A DNA stretch of 64,000 bases from Paludibacter sp. (GCA_031292575.1 JARLGX010000008.1:24028-88027), one strand, 5' to 3'; shown: positions 1 to 9,878, counted from the first letter of the stretch. Notes: generated by a model from the letters alone, not told the origin. Numbers and translations: made by a program.

Positions 1-974
1 TTAGCCTTCAGGTACATTCTCTTTATTTGCTCAAAATCTTCATTTACACGGTGTAACGTTATTTTAGGATAATAGGTTCCAAACCACAAAAGACCCAAAG
101 AAATAATTAAATCTATCATTTGCTTCGTTGTCCCATAACTCGCAATCTGATCAAGAGTCAAATAAAGTGGTGCAATCAGAATAATTAACCTACTATTTAA
201 CAACCCTCCCATTGTAGTCAATCCTATTTTAAGGGCATTGGGTGTCATTAATTTCATCACCTCGCTTACCTTTATATTAGCTGAGGTGTGCAAATTTAAT
301 TTCAATTCTTTATCATAAAACGAGTAATAACATAAGGTTCTGTTCACAATATCACTAACAAATTGTGCTATTACAAGCGAAATTATTCCATAACCCAACA
401 AAAGGAAAATTATGGCAGTTCCAATTCTGCTTACTTGACCAATTATGATTATTTGCTGAACGCGCTTTACCTTCCCTCTTCCCGACAAAATAGAACTATA
501 ATAATAAGTATACAGCTGATAAGCAACTAAAACACCATAAGCAAACCACGAAACCCAGATTTCACTTTTGTTTCCGCTATATTCTTTTAAGATTTGCGTG
601 AGATAAAAAGGACTAACAATTGTAAAAACGCCAAGAAAAATAATAGACAAAATACCATAATAACGCCTCATTGCTGCAATTACACTTTTCAGCAAACCAT
701 AATCAATTGAATTATCATTATTTACAGGTGTATATCCTTCTTTTTTAAGTTCCTTTACACCACTAAAAATATATGTTACATTTCTGGTAAATGAATTAGC
801 AAAACCAAAATCCAGCAAAGTTGCTAATCCTCCAATTGTCACATAAATCGTCCAAAGCCCATACTCCTGTCTTGGTAATATCCTTAGAACCAATGGTAAA
901 ACAATTATCCCTGAAGCCACACGCATAAATGTTGCTGCAAAATTCCAGATTACATCTTTTCGCCCTATTTGCAT
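1..974 (-). CDS. Wzx-type polysaccharide flippase (partial, 3' end outside window)
   Basis: I translated this from the ATG at 974; the frame stays open to the window edge, so about 324 N-terminal residues are seen and the C-terminus is missing. The protein is strongly hydrophobic with repeated membrane segments. The N-terminal stretch LPRQEYGLWTIYVTIGGL and the later GRGKVKRVQQIIIIGQ are typical of MATE/MVF-like O-unit flippases, which move lipid-linked sugar repeat units across the inner membrane. It lies 18 nt after the methyltransferase gene on the same strand and ends the visible part of a polysaccharide cluster. Family assignment is good; the substrate cannot be told. Confidence 0.8.
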   Translation of the reverse strand, partial: MQIGRKDVIWNFAATFMRVASGIIVLPLVLRILPRQEYGLWTIYVTIGGLATLLDFGFANSFTRNVTYIFSGVKELKKEGYTPVNNDNSIDYGLLKSVIAAMRRYYGILSIIFLGVFTIVSPFYLTQILKEYSGNKSEIWVSWFAYGVLVAYQLYTYYYSSILSGRGKVKRVQQIIIIGQVSRIGTAIIFLLLGYGIISLVIAQFVSDIVNRTLCYYSFYDKELKLNLHTSANIKVSEVMKLMTPNALKIGLTTMGGLLNSRLIILIAPLYLTLDQIASYGTTKQMIDLIISLGLLWFGTYYPKITLHRVNEDFEQIKRMYLKA

Positions 975-992
975 ATTCTAAATAAATTTCAG

Positions 993-1949
993 TTATGAGT
1001 TAGATGTTTCCTTATACAAATAAAAACATGCTGTATCTCCATCATTCAATGAATTCAACTGAATTGCTTCTTTTTTAAAAGCTTTCAACTGAATTTTGGA
1101 AAATATATTTACCTTGTCAGTTATTTTATATCCTCTCAGATACTTTTCACTTCCAATAAATTGAAATGAGGTAGAATCAAATTTTACTTCATCCAGTTTC
1201 AAACCAGACTTTTCAGCTAAAATACTCATACTCTTAACTGTATGTAAATAAAAGTGTCGAGGTGCATCAAGTTGTACCCAATTAGTTTTATATTTTCTCC
1301 AAGCATATGAACCGGCAAGTGGAATTCTTATAAGAATGCACCCATTTTTTTCGACTATTGTAGAAAGTTTCAGTAATACTTTTTCTGGAAATTCCATGTG
1401 TTCAAATGAGTGATTCAACATAATTAAATCAAACTTATTGTCCAAGTCAAACAAGTCCTTTTTGTAAATTGACAAATTATTGTCGTAGAATATATCCTTT
1501 TGATTGAAGGGATCTATTCCCGTAAGATTTTTATAACCAAATCGTTGCATTGTAAGTAACAATTTACCAGTACCACAACCAACATCTAAAATTTTTGACT
1601 CCAAATTAACGATTCCAGGTTTTATCCATGGAAATTGATTTGCAACAAAAAATGACAAAATAAATCCAAGGATATTAAAGCTACCAGCATAATATCTTGC
1701 AACTTTTATTTTTAAAAAAGATTTAAAGGCTGTCCGTTTTTTGAAGAATATTGGTCTTTTAAATGAAAGATAATCCGTTGGATAATAATCAGCTATATTG
1801 GTTGGAATGCTTTCAATCTGTAAACAACCACACTTACTACATTCAAAATAATTAAATTCCCTATTAAGTCCATACATTAACTCTTTGGCTAAAAAAGGAT
1901 TATTATTTATAGTGTTTCCACAAATTTTACAAGCTAGCAAATTTTCCAT
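993..1949 (-). CDS. SAM-dependent methyltransferase with N-terminal zinc-ribbon-like motif
   Basis: The 318-residue protein opens with two CxxC pairs (CKIC near residue 8, CSKC near residue 37), which suggests a small metal-binding ribbon. A class I methyltransferase core follows: motif I ILDVGCGTGKLL near residue 117, then LIMLNHSFEHM, the usual motif before the active cleft. Similar proteins in polysaccharide clusters methylate sugars or lipid-linked intermediates; the substrate here is unknown. It starts 2 nt after the wecB-like gene stops, so the two are probably co-transcribed. There is no signal peptide, so the cytoplasm is the likely site. Confidence 0.75.
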   Translation of the reverse strand: MENLLACKICGNTINNNPFLAKELMYGLNREFNYFECSKCGCLQIESIPTNIADYYPTDYLSFKRPIFFKKRTAFKSFLKIKVARYYAGSFNILGFILSFFVANQFPWIKPGIVNLESKILDVGCGTGKLLLTMQRFGYKNLTGIDPFNQKDIFYDNNLSIYKKDLFDLDNKFDLIMLNHSFEHMEFPEKVLLKLSTIVEKNGCILIRIPLAGSYAWRKYKTNWVQLDAPRHFYLHTVKSMSILAEKSGLKLDEVKFDSTSFQFIGSEKYLRGYKITDKVNIFSKIQLKAFKKEAIQLNSLNDGDTACFYLYKETSNS

Positions 1950-1951
1950 TT

Positions 1952-3025
1952 CTATTTGTAGTTTAAAATATATTGAGCAATGCGTTCAGCAGCGTCTCCT
2001 TTACCATATAAATTAATTGAAAAGTCCGATTGTTTTGTCCGAAGTAATTCAAAAGCATTTTTTAATCTTATTTTATCACTTCCTACCAAAACATTAAAAC
2101 CTCTATCAACCAATTCAACCCATTCTGTTTGCTCACGCAATGTAATACAATGTTTTCCAAAGAAGAAAGCTTCTTTTTGAATACCACCGCTATCAGTAAT
2201 TACTAATTCAGAGTTTTTCAACAACATAATCATATCAAAATAACCAACAGGATCAATTAATCTGAATTCGGTAGAGATATTTAGTTTTTTTAAAATATTT
2301 CGGGTTCTTGGATGTATTGGTACAATTACAGGAATTTGACGATTTATTTCATTTAATCCTTCAACAATATTTCTAATATTTTCAACAGAATCAGTATTTT
2401 CCTGACGATGAATAGTGGCCAATACAAATTTAGTTATTCCAATTTGTTTTAAAATATCAGATGTTTTTTCAGCTTTATCAGCGTAAAAAAGTGCTGCATC
2501 CAACATCACATCGCCATTCTTAAAAATCTCAACTGGCAAATTGTCAAAACCTTCTCGTTTAAGATTTTGTATAGCAGAATCAGTTGGACAAAACAATATA
2601 TTTGAAATTCTATCAGTCAAAATTCGATTAATCTCTTCTGGCATATTCATATTGAATGACCTCAACCCTGCCTCTACATGAATAACCGGAATGTGTAGTT
2701 TTGCAGCTGCCAAAGCTCCAGCAAGCGTTGAATTAGTATCACCGTAAACCAGTACCCCATCTGGCATTTCAACTTGTAAAACTTTCTCAACTTCTTCAAG
2801 CATTCTTCCTGTCATTGCACCATGCGAGACAGAATGAATATCGAGCTGATAAGTCGGTTTTGGTATTTCCATTTCTTCAAAAAAGATATCCGACATGTTG
2901 GTATCAAAATGTTGTCCGGTATGAATTATTACCTCTTCAATACCCAGCAATTTGAATTGACGACTTAGTGTTGCAGCTTTAATGAACTGCGGTCGGGCAC
3001 CAACTACGGTTACTATCTTTTTCAT
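1952..3025 (-). CDS. wecB: UDP-N-acetylglucosamine 2-epimerase, non-hydrolysing
   Basis: This 357-residue enzyme interconverts UDP-GlcNAc and UDP-ManNAc, supplying ManNAc-type sugars for surface polysaccharide. Family signatures are clear: an N-terminal VVGARPQFIKAA, HTGQHFD, VYGDTNSTLAGA, HVEAGLRSFNMNMPEEINR, and the late block TDSGGIQKEAFFFGK that binds the uridine nucleotide. The length is normal for the family. Its ATG overlaps the stop of the upstream glycosyltransferase gene by 4 nt (ATGA), so translation is probably coupled. The name is given by family; the exact polysaccharide is not known. Confidence 0.9.
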   Translation of the reverse strand: MKKIVTVVGARPQFIKAATLSRQFKLLGIEEVIIHTGQHFDTNMSDIFFEEMEIPKPTYQLDIHSVSHGAMTGRMLEEVEKVLQVEMPDGVLVYGDTNSTLAGALAAAKLHIPVIHVEAGLRSFNMNMPEEINRILTDRISNILFCPTDSAIQNLKREGFDNLPVEIFKNGDVMLDAALFYADKAEKTSDILKQIGITKFVLATIHRQENTDSVENIRNIVEGLNEINRQIPVIVPIHPRTRNILKKLNISTEFRLIDPVGYFDMIMLLKNSELVITDSGGIQKEAFFFGKHCITLREQTEWVELVDRGFNVLVGSDKIRLKNAFELLRTKQSDFSINLYGKGDAAERIAQYILNYK

Positions 3026-4317
3026 AAAGAATTCAATAAATTTGCTAACTCACCTGTGAGCGAACGTCGTGAAAACCGAGTAACAGATTCATTCTGAACA
3101 ATTAATGTTTTATTCTTATATCGTGTATAAAAGTCCAATATTGCTCTTTTTGTTTCTCTTTCATCCGAAAAACCAACCATAATTCCAGCAGCAGTATCGC
3201 GAAGTACATCGGCAGCATTACCTTCAGTTGGTCCTACAGCTAAAATTGGACGTTTGGAAGCTAAATATTCATAAAATTTTCCAGTCAATATGCCATTTGC
3301 ATTGGGCGATTGATTGATGAGCAAAAGTAAAATTTGAGAAGATTGTTGTTTAGCAATAGCCTCACTATGAGACAAATAATCAATTTTATTTAAATAATCT
3401 TGTAAATTATATTTACGTATGGATTCTAAAACAGAAAAATCAATTTTTCCGACCAATTGAATTTGTAAGTCAAATTTAAACTCAGAGTTTTCAGCACAAA
3501 TCTCACTCAACACTTTCCAAACTGTTACAGGATTTCGCGAAGCATTTAATGTCCCGATGTGAGAAATAGTAAATTTATTGTCCAACGGAACTTCAACTTG
3601 CTGAACATCTGATTCATCATACCCGTTCGAAATCACCTGTATGCGTTTCGGCTTCATCAATACAAATTCATCTTTCCAACCTTCCGAAACCGTCACCATA
3701 CTGTCGGCAGTTCGAATTACTTTTTTCTCCAGCCTATGATGAATTTTATCAGCAAACCATGTTAAATTCAATTCTTTGTAAAAATCAATATTAGTCCATG
3801 GATCGCGGAAATCGGCCAGCCATGGTAAATCAGGCATATTCCTTTTCAGTCCCAATCCAATCAAATGCATAGAATGTGGAGGTCCGGTTGTAATAATGGC
3901 ATCTACCTTATTTTCCGTTAAATACTTAGTTAAATACTTAACGGAAGGTTTAACCCAAAATCGGCGCGGGTCAGGAATTAAAAAATTTCCTCTGATCCAA
4001 ATCGAAAGTTTATCTTTCCACCCCTGTTTTTTATTTTCGGAAATAAATGCAGCATTAATTGGTTCATTTTTCTTCTTTCTTGTTAGTATCCGATATACAT
4101 TATATGGTTCCCAAATTGGCGTTTTCAAAACAGTAAGATTTTCGGGTAAATCTTTTTCAAAAGATCTGTCAATTGAAGGGAATTCACCATTTTCAGGAGT
4201 ATAAATAATTGGTTCCCAGCCAAAATCTCTTAAATACTTTGTAAATTTGAGCCAACGTTGAACCCCGGCACCTCCACTTGGAAACCAATAATATGTTATA
4301 ATCAGAACTTTCTTCAT
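3022..4317 (-). CDS. GT4-like glycosyltransferase
   Basis: The 431-residue protein has the GT-B fold layout. The N-terminal domain begins KKVLIITYYWFPSGGAGVQRW, including the glycine-rich acceptor-side loop. The C-terminal nucleotide-sugar domain has ISHIGTLNASRNP near residue 253 and a GKFYEYLASKRPILAVGPTEGNA block, where the E before YLA is the usual sugar-nucleotide contact. It probably adds one sugar to a lipid-linked repeat unit at the inner face of the membrane. The gene overlaps wecB by 4 nt and lies 20 nt after a methyltransferase gene. Donor and acceptor cannot be read from sequence. Confidence 0.8.
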   Translation of the reverse strand: MKKVLIITYYWFPSGGAGVQRWLKFTKYLRDFGWEPIIYTPENGEFPSIDRSFEKDLPENLTVLKTPIWEPYNVYRILTRKKKNEPINAAFISENKKQGWKDKLSIWIRGNFLIPDPRRFWVKPSVKYLTKYLTENKVDAIITTGPPHSMHLIGLGLKRNMPDLPWLADFRDPWTNIDFYKELNLTWFADKIHHRLEKKVIRTADSMVTVSEGWKDEFVLMKPKRIQVISNGYDESDVQQVEVPLDNKFTISHIGTLNASRNPVTVWKVLSEICAENSEFKFDLQIQLVGKIDFSVLESIRKYNLQDYLNKIDYLSHSEAIAKQQSSQILLLLINQSPNANGILTGKFYEYLASKRPILAVGPTEGNAADVLRDTAAGIMVGFSDERETKRAILDFYTRYKNKTLIVQNESVTRFSRRSLTGELANLLNSL

Positions 4318-4337
4318 CTTAACTCGTTCAAAAAAAA

Positions 4338-5123
4338 TTAGTTTGATTTAATAAGATAATAACCTGCTGTCGAAAAAAAATCTCGAAAATATGGAATTGC
4401 AGCGATTATTCTATTCATTTTTAATGGTTTAAGCCCAAATTTAACCTGATAATTAGGATTAATGAAATACAATGTTTTTAACACTTTAATATACCCATTT
4501 TTATTTACCAAGCGTTCAAAACGCTCAATGCTTATTCCGGTTTCCTTTATTTCTAATAAGCCTGAAATAGTGTTCTTGTCTTCACCAAACGATTGTAAAA
4601 CAAGTTTGTAAATTGATTTTGGCAAAAGATGGTAAAACGGAAGATGAGATAAAACCTTGCTTTTACACATTTGTTGATGTCCTCCAAACGGATTTTGCCA
4701 AGGTGGAAATGCAAAAAATGCAACCGCATTAGGAGCCATTAATTTTTTCATTAGTCCCAAGAATTTATCTTGGTCATGAATATGCTCAATTACATCGCGA
4801 ACAATGATAATATCAAATTTTGAATCAAAATCATTAGTTTTGTAAATATCATCACTTATAAGTTTTATTCTATTTTCGAAAGTAAGTGTTGAGTAATACT
4901 CTTTAGCCTTCTCAATTTTTGACAAACTGTAATCAACTCCCGTGCAAAAACAACCCAATTCTAAAAATGGTTTTAAATTGCCAGCTTCACCACAACCAAT
5001 TTCCAACACCTGCAGAGACTTATTTATCTCTTTTGCAGATTGGATAAACGGGATAATATATTTCTGTGTTGAAAGGGCTTGCTCGTTAAAATACCGTTGC
5101 GGGTCGCGATGACGTTTCTGCAT
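4338..5123 (-). CDS. class I SAM-dependent methyltransferase
   Basis: The 261-residue protein contains motif I VLEIGCGEAGNLKPF near residue 39, the acidic ribose-binding position in CTGVDYS, and FDIIIVRDVIEHIHDQDKF, the usual motif II region of small-molecule methyltransferases. The C-terminal half (FAFPPWQNPFGGHQQMC) resembles methyltransferases found in O-antigen and capsule loci. It lies 5 nt after gltX and 20 nt before the glycosyltransferase gene, all on the minus strand. The substrate is probably a sugar or lipid-linked glycan, by context only. Confidence 0.75.
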   Translation of the reverse strand: MQKRHRDPQRYFNEQALSTQKYIIPFIQSAKEINKSLQVLEIGCGEAGNLKPFLELGCFCTGVDYSLSKIEKAKEYYSTLTFENRIKLISDDIYKTNDFDSKFDIIIVRDVIEHIHDQDKFLGLMKKLMAPNAVAFFAFPPWQNPFGGHQQMCKSKVLSHLPFYHLLPKSIYKLVLQSFGEDKNTISGLLEIKETGISIERFERLVNKNGYIKVLKTLYFINPNYQVKFGLKPLKMNRIIAAIPYFRDFFSTAGYYLIKSN

Positions 5124-5128
5124 TCTTG

Positions 5129-6649
5129 TTAAATTTTTATCGTATTAATAGCACGTTCTATGCGCTCTATTGTTTCATCCTTTCCAATAATTGCAATAAT
5201 ATCAAACATGTGAGGACCTTTAGGTTCGCCAACAACTGATAAACGAAATGCATTCATAATTCCGCCAAGGTTATATTCTTTGGCAGCAATCCATTCTTTT
5301 ACAATTTCTTCAGTAATCTCAGGTGCGAAATCACTAACAGCTTTCAAAACTTCAACCAATTCAATTAATTGTGTAGGAGTTTCAGCTTTCCAGCGTTTTT
5401 GAATTGTTTTAGAATCATATTCGGTTGGAGCAACAAAAAAGAAGCTCGATTGATTCCAAAGTTCAGTTACAAAATTAACCCGTTCTTTAATTAACGATAC
5501 AATTTTAGTTACTTTTTCTATATGTTCCTTTATTCCTTTTTCAATCAAAATAATTTGGAACAAATTAGCAATTTCTAAATCTGATTTAGATTGTATATAT
5601 TTATGATTAAACCACTTGCCCTTTTCATAATCAAATTTCGCACCACTTTTACTGACTCTTTCCAACGAAAATTGTTCAATCAATTCTTGCATTGAGAAAA
5701 TTTCCTGTTCCGTACCGGAGTTCCAGCCTAATAAAGACAAAAAATTAACTACAGCTTCCGGAAAATAACCGGCTTCGCGATAACCTGATGAGGTTTCGCC
5801 CGTTTTAGGATCTTTCCAGTTTAATGGAAAAACTGGGAATCCCAATCGGTCACCATCGCGTTTACTAAGTTTTCCATTTCCATCCGGCTTTAATAATAAA
5901 GGCAGATGTGCAAATTCAGGCATTACTTCCGTCCAACCAAAGTATCGATATAACAGGACGTGTAATGGTGCTGATGGCAACCATTCTTCACCCCGAATAA
6001 CATGCGAGATTTCCATTAAATAATCATCCACTACATTTGCCAAATGGTACGTTGGTAATTCGTCAGAAGATTTAAACAGAACTTTATCATCTAAAACGGT
6101 CGAATTTACAATAACTTCACCCCGAATCAAATCCTGAATTTCTATTTCCTGGTTTGGTTCAATCTTAACTCTTACCACATATTGTTCTCCGCATTTAATC
6201 TTATTTGCAACATCTTCAGCCGACAACGTAAGAGAATTTGTCATCATTCCTCGCGTGGAAGCATCATATTGAAAATTTGAAATTTCATTGCGTTTCGCTT
6301 CTAATTCTATTGGAGTATCAAAAGCAATATATGCCAATCCACCATCTAATAATTTATCCACATATTTACGATAAATGGCTTTGCGTTCGCTTTGACGATA
6401 AGGTGCATGTTTCCCTTCGTTTCGGGCTCCAATTCCTTCATCAATATGAATTCCCAGCCAATTGAGCGATTCAACGATATATTCTTCTGCACCTGGCACA
6501 AAACGGGCAGAATCTGTATCTTCAATGCGGAGCAACATGTCTCCACCGTGTTTTTTTGCAAAAAGATAATTGTATAATGCGGTACGAACTCCGCCAATAT
6601 GTAGTGGTCCGGTTGGACTGGGTGCAAAACGCACTCTTACTTTTCTCAT
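5129..6649 (-). CDS. gltX: glutamyl-tRNA synthetase
   Basis: GltX charges tRNA-Glu with glutamate. The HIGH-class motif is in [19 protein letters not shown] and the KMSKS-class motif is [13 protein letters not shown]; the C-terminal anticodon-binding domain is present. I place the start at the ATG at 6649. The frame is open upstream to 6778, but that stretch is not conserved-looking, begins with TTG, and contains a -7 promoter element at 6696-6703. From 6649 the protein is 506 residues, normal for the family. It heads the same-strand run into the polysaccharide genes, so it may share a transcript with them. Confidence 0.96.
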   Translation of the reverse strand: MRKVRVRFAPSPTGPLHIGGVRTALYNYLFAKKHGGDMLLRIEDTDSARFVPGAEEYIVESLNWLGIHIDEGIGARNEGKHAPYRQSERKAIYRKYVDKLLDGGLAYIAFDTPIELEAKRNEISNFQYDASTRGMMTNSLTLSAEDVANKIKCGEQYVVRVKIEPNQEIEIQDLIRGEVIVNSTVLDDKVLFKSSDELPTYHLANVVDDYLMEISHVIRGEEWLPSAPLHVLLYRYFGWTEVMPEFAHLPLLLKPDGNGKLSKRDGDRLGFPVFPLNWKDPKTGETSSGYREAGYFPEAVVNFLSLLGWNSGTEQEIFSMQELIEQFSLERVSKSGAKFDYEKGKWFNHKYIQSKSDLEIANLFQIILIEKGIKEHIEKVTKIVSLIKERVNFVTELWNQSSFFFVAPTEYDSKTIQKRWKAETPTQLIELVEVLKAVSDFAPEITEEIVKEWIAAKEYNLGGIMNAFRLSVVGEPKGPHMFDIIAIIGKDETIERIERAINTIKI

Positions 6650-6695
6650 TCTTGAATAGGATATTAACTTGCTGAAGTCTGTTATATATGAAATG

Positions 6696-6703
6696 CAAAA
6701 ATA
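6696..6703 (-). promoter_or_regulatory. -7 promoter element of gltX
   Basis: Reading the minus strand gives TATTTTTG, a full match to the Bacteroidota TAnnTTTG -7 element, about 47 nt upstream of the chosen gltX ATG. A TTG lies 14 nt further upstream, shorter than the usual 19-21 spacing. The element supports the short gltX start. Confidence 0.55.
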
Positions 6704-6740
6704 ATAAATTTTGACGACAATCCGGCAGAATAAGGCAAAC

Positions 6741-6773
6741 AAAAAACCTCCCGATAAAAATCGAAAGGTTTTT
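6741..6773 (-). terminator. terminator after tsf
   Basis: The stem AAAAACCT pairs with AGGTTTTT, with an inner GAT/ATC helix. On the minus strand it is followed by TTTTTTG. It lies 33 nt beyond the tsf stop and upstream of gltX, closing the translation-factor operon. Confidence 0.7.
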
Positions 6774-6805
6774 CTCAAAAAGTACCCTTTAGGGAATTTA
6801 GGGGT

Positions 6806-7804
6806 TTATTCCTGATTTAACGTTACGCGTTTGAAAGCGATGCAGGTTAAATGTTTTTTTGCAAGCAGTTCTTTTACTGTTATTTTTCCGGCTTCTTCAC
6901 CGCCTCCTTCGTACTTTTGTTCTAAAAGGGTATATTCTTTGAAGAATTTTGCCATACGTCCAGCGGCAATATTGTTTACTTTCTGATCGGGTAAAGTAGC
7001 AGTTTTTTCTGCAACAACTGTTTCTTTTATTTCACGTGCTTTTGCTGCTTCTTCTGCGGTGATCCAACCTTTTGCCATATTTGATTCAATATGAGCTTCA
7101 GTATCAACGTGAGTAGGGTTTATTCCTGCTTTTTTCAATGCGACTTCAACTTCTTTTGAAACAAGTTCCATTTTGGTTTTTTCGATAGCCACTGCCAGCT
7201 CGTTATCTTTTACCTTTTGAGGTACAGCGGATTCATCAATAGCCACAGGAGCCATTGCTGCAATGTGCATTGCTATGCCGCGAATAATTTCGTATTCTGC
7301 GTTTTCTTCAGCAAATGCTACCAAAGTAGCCAATTTGTTTCCCGGATGAATGTAAGCCGAAGTTGAACCTCCCTGAACAAATTCATAATAATCCAATTCC
7401 ATTTTTTCGCCCGTTACACCAATGCGTTCAACGATTAAATCAGAGACAGCTTTACCATCAATTTTTAATGCGTTAAGTTCCTCAATATTACCTGGCTTTG
7501 ATGCCAACGCAACATTGAGAATAGATTGTGTAAGAGCAATAAAATCGGCATTTTTTGCCACAAAGTCTGTTTCACATTTTAGAGCTAAAACGGCTGCAAA
7601 TCCATCTTTAGCCGCAGCCAAAACACAACCTTCAGAAGCTTCACGGTCGCTACGCTTGGCAGCTACCGCTTGCCCCTTTTTACGAATAATTTCAATTGCT
7701 TTTTCAAAATCATTTTCAGCCTCTGTAAGTGCATTTTTGCAATCCATCATGCCGGCACCAGTCATAGTGCGCAACTTTGAAATTTCTGCCATTGTTACTG
7801 CCAT
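6806..7804 (-). CDS. tsf: elongation factor Ts
   Basis: EF-Ts is the nucleotide exchange factor for EF-Tu. The N-terminal UBA-like domain (EISKLRTMTGAGMMDCKNALTEA) and the TDFVAKN signature of the exchange region are intact. At 332 residues it is longer than the E. coli protein, as is usual in Bacteroidota. The start could be Met1 or Met5 (MAEIS). It is the last gene of the rplM-rpsI-rpsB-tsf run. A CCCTTTAGGG repeat element at 6785-6804 directly abuts the stop codon. Confidence 0.96.
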   Translation of the reverse strand: MAVTMAEISKLRTMTGAGMMDCKNALTEAENDFEKAIEIIRKKGQAVAAKRSDREASEGCVLAAAKDGFAAVLALKCETDFVAKNADFIALTQSILNVALASKPGNIEELNALKIDGKAVSDLIVERIGVTGEKMELDYYEFVQGGSTSAYIHPGNKLATLVAFAEENAEYEIIRGIAMHIAAMAPVAIDESAVPQKVKDNELAVAIEKTKMELVSKEVEVALKKAGINPTHVDTEAHIESNMAKGWITAEEAAKAREIKETVVAEKTATLPDQKVNNIAAGRMAKFFKEYTLLEQKYEGGGEEAGKITVKELLAKKHLTCIAFKRVTLNQE

Positions 7805-7933
7805 AATTGTAAAGTATTAAATCACTACCTCTAAACCTTAGTAGAAGAATAAGATAGCGAAGAATGTTAGTATAATATTTTAGATTTTAAATTCCCTTAT
7901 TCTGGTCTCCTTTAGGGATTAGGGTTTTATTAG

Positions 7934-7975
7934 AACGAGTTACAAGCTACAAAAATTCATAACTGGTAACTCGTT
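7934..7975. repeat. inverted repeat between rpsB and tsf
   Basis: AACGAGTTAC (7934-7943) pairs with GTAACTCGTT (7966-7975) across a 22-nt loop. It sits in the 216-nt gap between rpsB and tsf, flanked by CCTTTAGGG-type elements. No clear U-tract follows, so it is more likely a repeat or mRNA stability hairpin than a full terminator. Confidence 0.5.
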
Positions 7976-8020
7976 TTAAAGATTTTGTCTTTAAGTCCCA
8001 CTTCAGGGGATTTAGGGGTC

Positions 8021-8854
8021 TTATTCTTCTTCTTTAATGAATTTCTTTACCACGTTAGCGTTTAAAGCTTCTTCATCTTCTTTTTGAGTTCTTGGTCTTT
8101 TTGTTACTCGCGATTTCTTTTCTTTCACAACCGGAGCTTCTGCAGATTCAGTATCTACTTTTTCAACTTTACGTTCTTCTAAACCCTCTTGAATAGCAGC
8201 AACCATTGCTGAAAGAATTACATCTACAGATTTTGTTGCATCATCATTAGCAGGAATCACAAAGTCGATATTATTAGGATTCGAGTTTGTATCAACAATA
8301 CCGAAAACAGGAATACCCAAACGTTGAGCCTCTTTAACAGCAATTTGCTCTTTCATTACATCTACAATGAAAAGTGCAGAAGGCAAACGAGTCAAATCAG
8401 CAATAGAACCTAAGTTTTTTTCCAATTTTTCGCGTTGACGTGTAATTTGAAGTTTTTCGCGTTTAGAGATATTATCAAAAGTTCCATCAGTGGCCATTTT
8501 ATCAATGGTAGTCATTTTTTTCACTGCTTTACGGATTGTAGGAAAATTGGTTAACATACCACCTGCCCAACGTTCTGTAATATATGGCATCCCAACAGCA
8601 GTTGCTTTATCAGCAACAACGTCTTTTGCTTGTTTCTTTGTAGCAACGAAAAGGATTTTACGACCTGATTTTGCGATTTGTTTTAATGCTGCAGCAGCCT
8701 CATCAATTTTCACAACTGTTTTGTGTAAATCAATAATGTGGATATCATTACGCTCCATGAAAATGTAAGGAGCCATAGCAGGATTCCATTTGCGTTTCAA
8801 GTGACCGAAGTGGCAACCGGCTTCTAATAATTCTTCGAAATTTGTTCTTGACAT
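8021..8854 (-). CDS. rpsB: 30S ribosomal protein S2
   Basis: S2 of 277 residues, recognised by the N-terminal FEELLEAGCHFGHLKRKWNPAMAPYIF, YITERWAGGMLTNFPTIRKA and FGIVDTNSNPNNIDFVIPANDDA. A charged C-terminal tail of about 45 residues extends the core, as in other Bacteroidota. The gene follows rpsI after a 176-nt gap that contains a TGATAACTGA-type repeat, and precedes tsf in the usual order. The stop codon is directly followed by a degenerate CCCCTAAATCCCC element. Confidence 0.97.
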   Translation of the reverse strand: MSRTNFEELLEAGCHFGHLKRKWNPAMAPYIFMERNDIHIIDLHKTVVKIDEAAAALKQIAKSGRKILFVATKKQAKDVVADKATAVGMPYITERWAGGMLTNFPTIRKAVKKMTTIDKMATDGTFDNISKREKLQITRQREKLEKNLGSIADLTRLPSALFIVDVMKEQIAVKEAQRLGIPVFGIVDTNSNPNNIDFVIPANDDATKSVDVILSAMVAAIQEGLEERKVEKVDTESAEAPVVKEKKSRVTKRPRTQKEDEEALNANVVKKFIKEEE

Positions 8855-8956
8855 TTTTGTTGTTTTAATTTTTTGTTTACTTTCTGTAATAATTCAATTG
8901 TCGAGTAGCCATCCAGCGTACTATGAGTCTCGTCAATTTAGATACTAAACAATTTT

Positions 8957-9029
8957 CAGTGAACAGCAAACAGTAAACAGTAAACGAAATCGATAACTGC
9001 TGACTGATAACTGATGCCTGATAACTGAT
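8957..9029. repeat. dispersed AACAGTAAACAG / TGATAACTGA repeat
   Basis: This 73-nt stretch between rpsI and rpsB is built of short related words: cagtgaaCAG, CAGTAAACAG, GATAACTGCTGA, CTGATAACTGATG, CTGATAACTGATA. Related words recur in gaps near 43145, 46030, 49450, 50385 and 62215. It is a low-complexity dispersed family, not a gene; the frame open across it on the minus strand is not convincing. Confidence 0.7.
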
Positions 9030-9030
9030 A

Positions 9031-9417
9031 TTAACGTTTTGAGAACTGGAATCTTTTACGAGCTTTTGGTTGACCCGGTTTCTTACGTTCCACCTCGCGT
9101 GGGTCACGTGTCATGAAACCTTCCGATTTAAGAGCCGGTTTATCTTCGGCATTTATCTTTACCAATGCACGGGCAATAGCTAAGCGCAAAGCTTCGGCCT
9201 GCCCTTTAAAACCACCGCCATCAAGATTTACTTTGATATCATATTTTTCAACAACTCCTAATTTAGAAAGAGGTTGTTTTACAATAAATTGTAGAATTGG
9301 TGAGGGAAAATATACAGAGACATCACGTTTATTAATGGTAATTTGTCCACTTCCTTCGCTTACAAAAACACGAGCAACAGCCGCTTTTCTTCTTCCTAAG
9401 GCATTTATTACTTCCAT
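9031..9417 (-). CDS. rpsI: 30S ribosomal protein S9
   Basis: S9 of 128 residues. The family blocks are INALGRRKAAVARVFV at the start, GGGFKGQAEALRLAIARAL in the middle and the basic C-terminal tail KPGQPKARKRFQFSKR, which reaches the ribosomal P site. It starts 5 nt after rplM ends, the usual L13-S9 pair. Confidence 0.97.
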   Translation of the reverse strand: MEVINALGRRKAAVARVFVSEGSGQITINKRDVSVYFPSPILQFIVKQPLSKLGVVEKYDIKVNLDGGGFKGQAEALRLAIARALVKINAEDKPALKSEGFMTRDPREVERKKPGQPKARKRFQFSKR

Positions 9418-9422
9418 ACTGA

Positions 9423-9878
9423 TTATTTAAGTGAGTTTAAATCGATTTGTTTTGGTTGTTGAGCTTGCATAGTGTGTTCCGCTCCTGCGAAAACATACAA
9501 ATTACCCAAAAGTACTGCACCTAAACGGTTTTTAGGTAACATACCTTTCACCACTTTTTTGATTAGTTTTTCAGGACTTTTTTCCATCAATTTAGCAGGT
9601 GTAATTTCGCGTTGTCCACCCGGATAGCCAGTATGGCTTAGGTAAATGCGATCGTTCCATTTGTTACCTGTTAATTGAACTTTGTCTGCATTGATAATAA
9701 TCACATTATCGCCACAATCAACGTGAGGAGTAAAACTTGGTTTGTATTTACCGCGCAAAAGCTTTGCAACTTTTGAACCCATACGTCCCAACACCAAATC
9801 GGTAGCATCCACAACTACCCATTCTTTCTGCGCCGTAGCTTTATTGGCAGAAATGGTTTTATAACTTAACGTATCCAC
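9423..9878 (-). CDS. rplM: 50S ribosomal protein L13
   Basis: L13 of 151 residues with WVVVDATDLVLGRMGSKVAKLLRGK and the conserved ITPAKLMEKSPEKLIKKVVKGMLPKN block. It opens the rplM-rpsI-rpsB-tsf operon and is preceded by a leader of about 130 nt and a consensus promoter. The final residues are polar and slightly extended. Confidence 0.97.
   Translation of the reverse strand: MDTLSYKTISANKATAQKEWVVVDATDLVLGRMGSKVAKLLRGKYKPSFTPHVDCGDNVIIINADKVQLTGNKWNDRIYLSHTGYPGGQREITPAKLMEKSPEKLIKKVVKGMLPKNRLGAVLLGNLYVFAGAEHTMQAQQPKQIDLNSLK

Noticed and set aside
6650..6778. N-terminal extension of gltX to the TTG at 6778
   Set aside because: The extension contains the -7 element, lacks family similarity, and starts inside the terminator-proximal region after tsf.
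8877..9107. Minus-strand frame between rpsI and rpsB
   Set aside because: It overlaps the rpsI end in another frame and mostly translates dispersed TGATAACTGA repeats.
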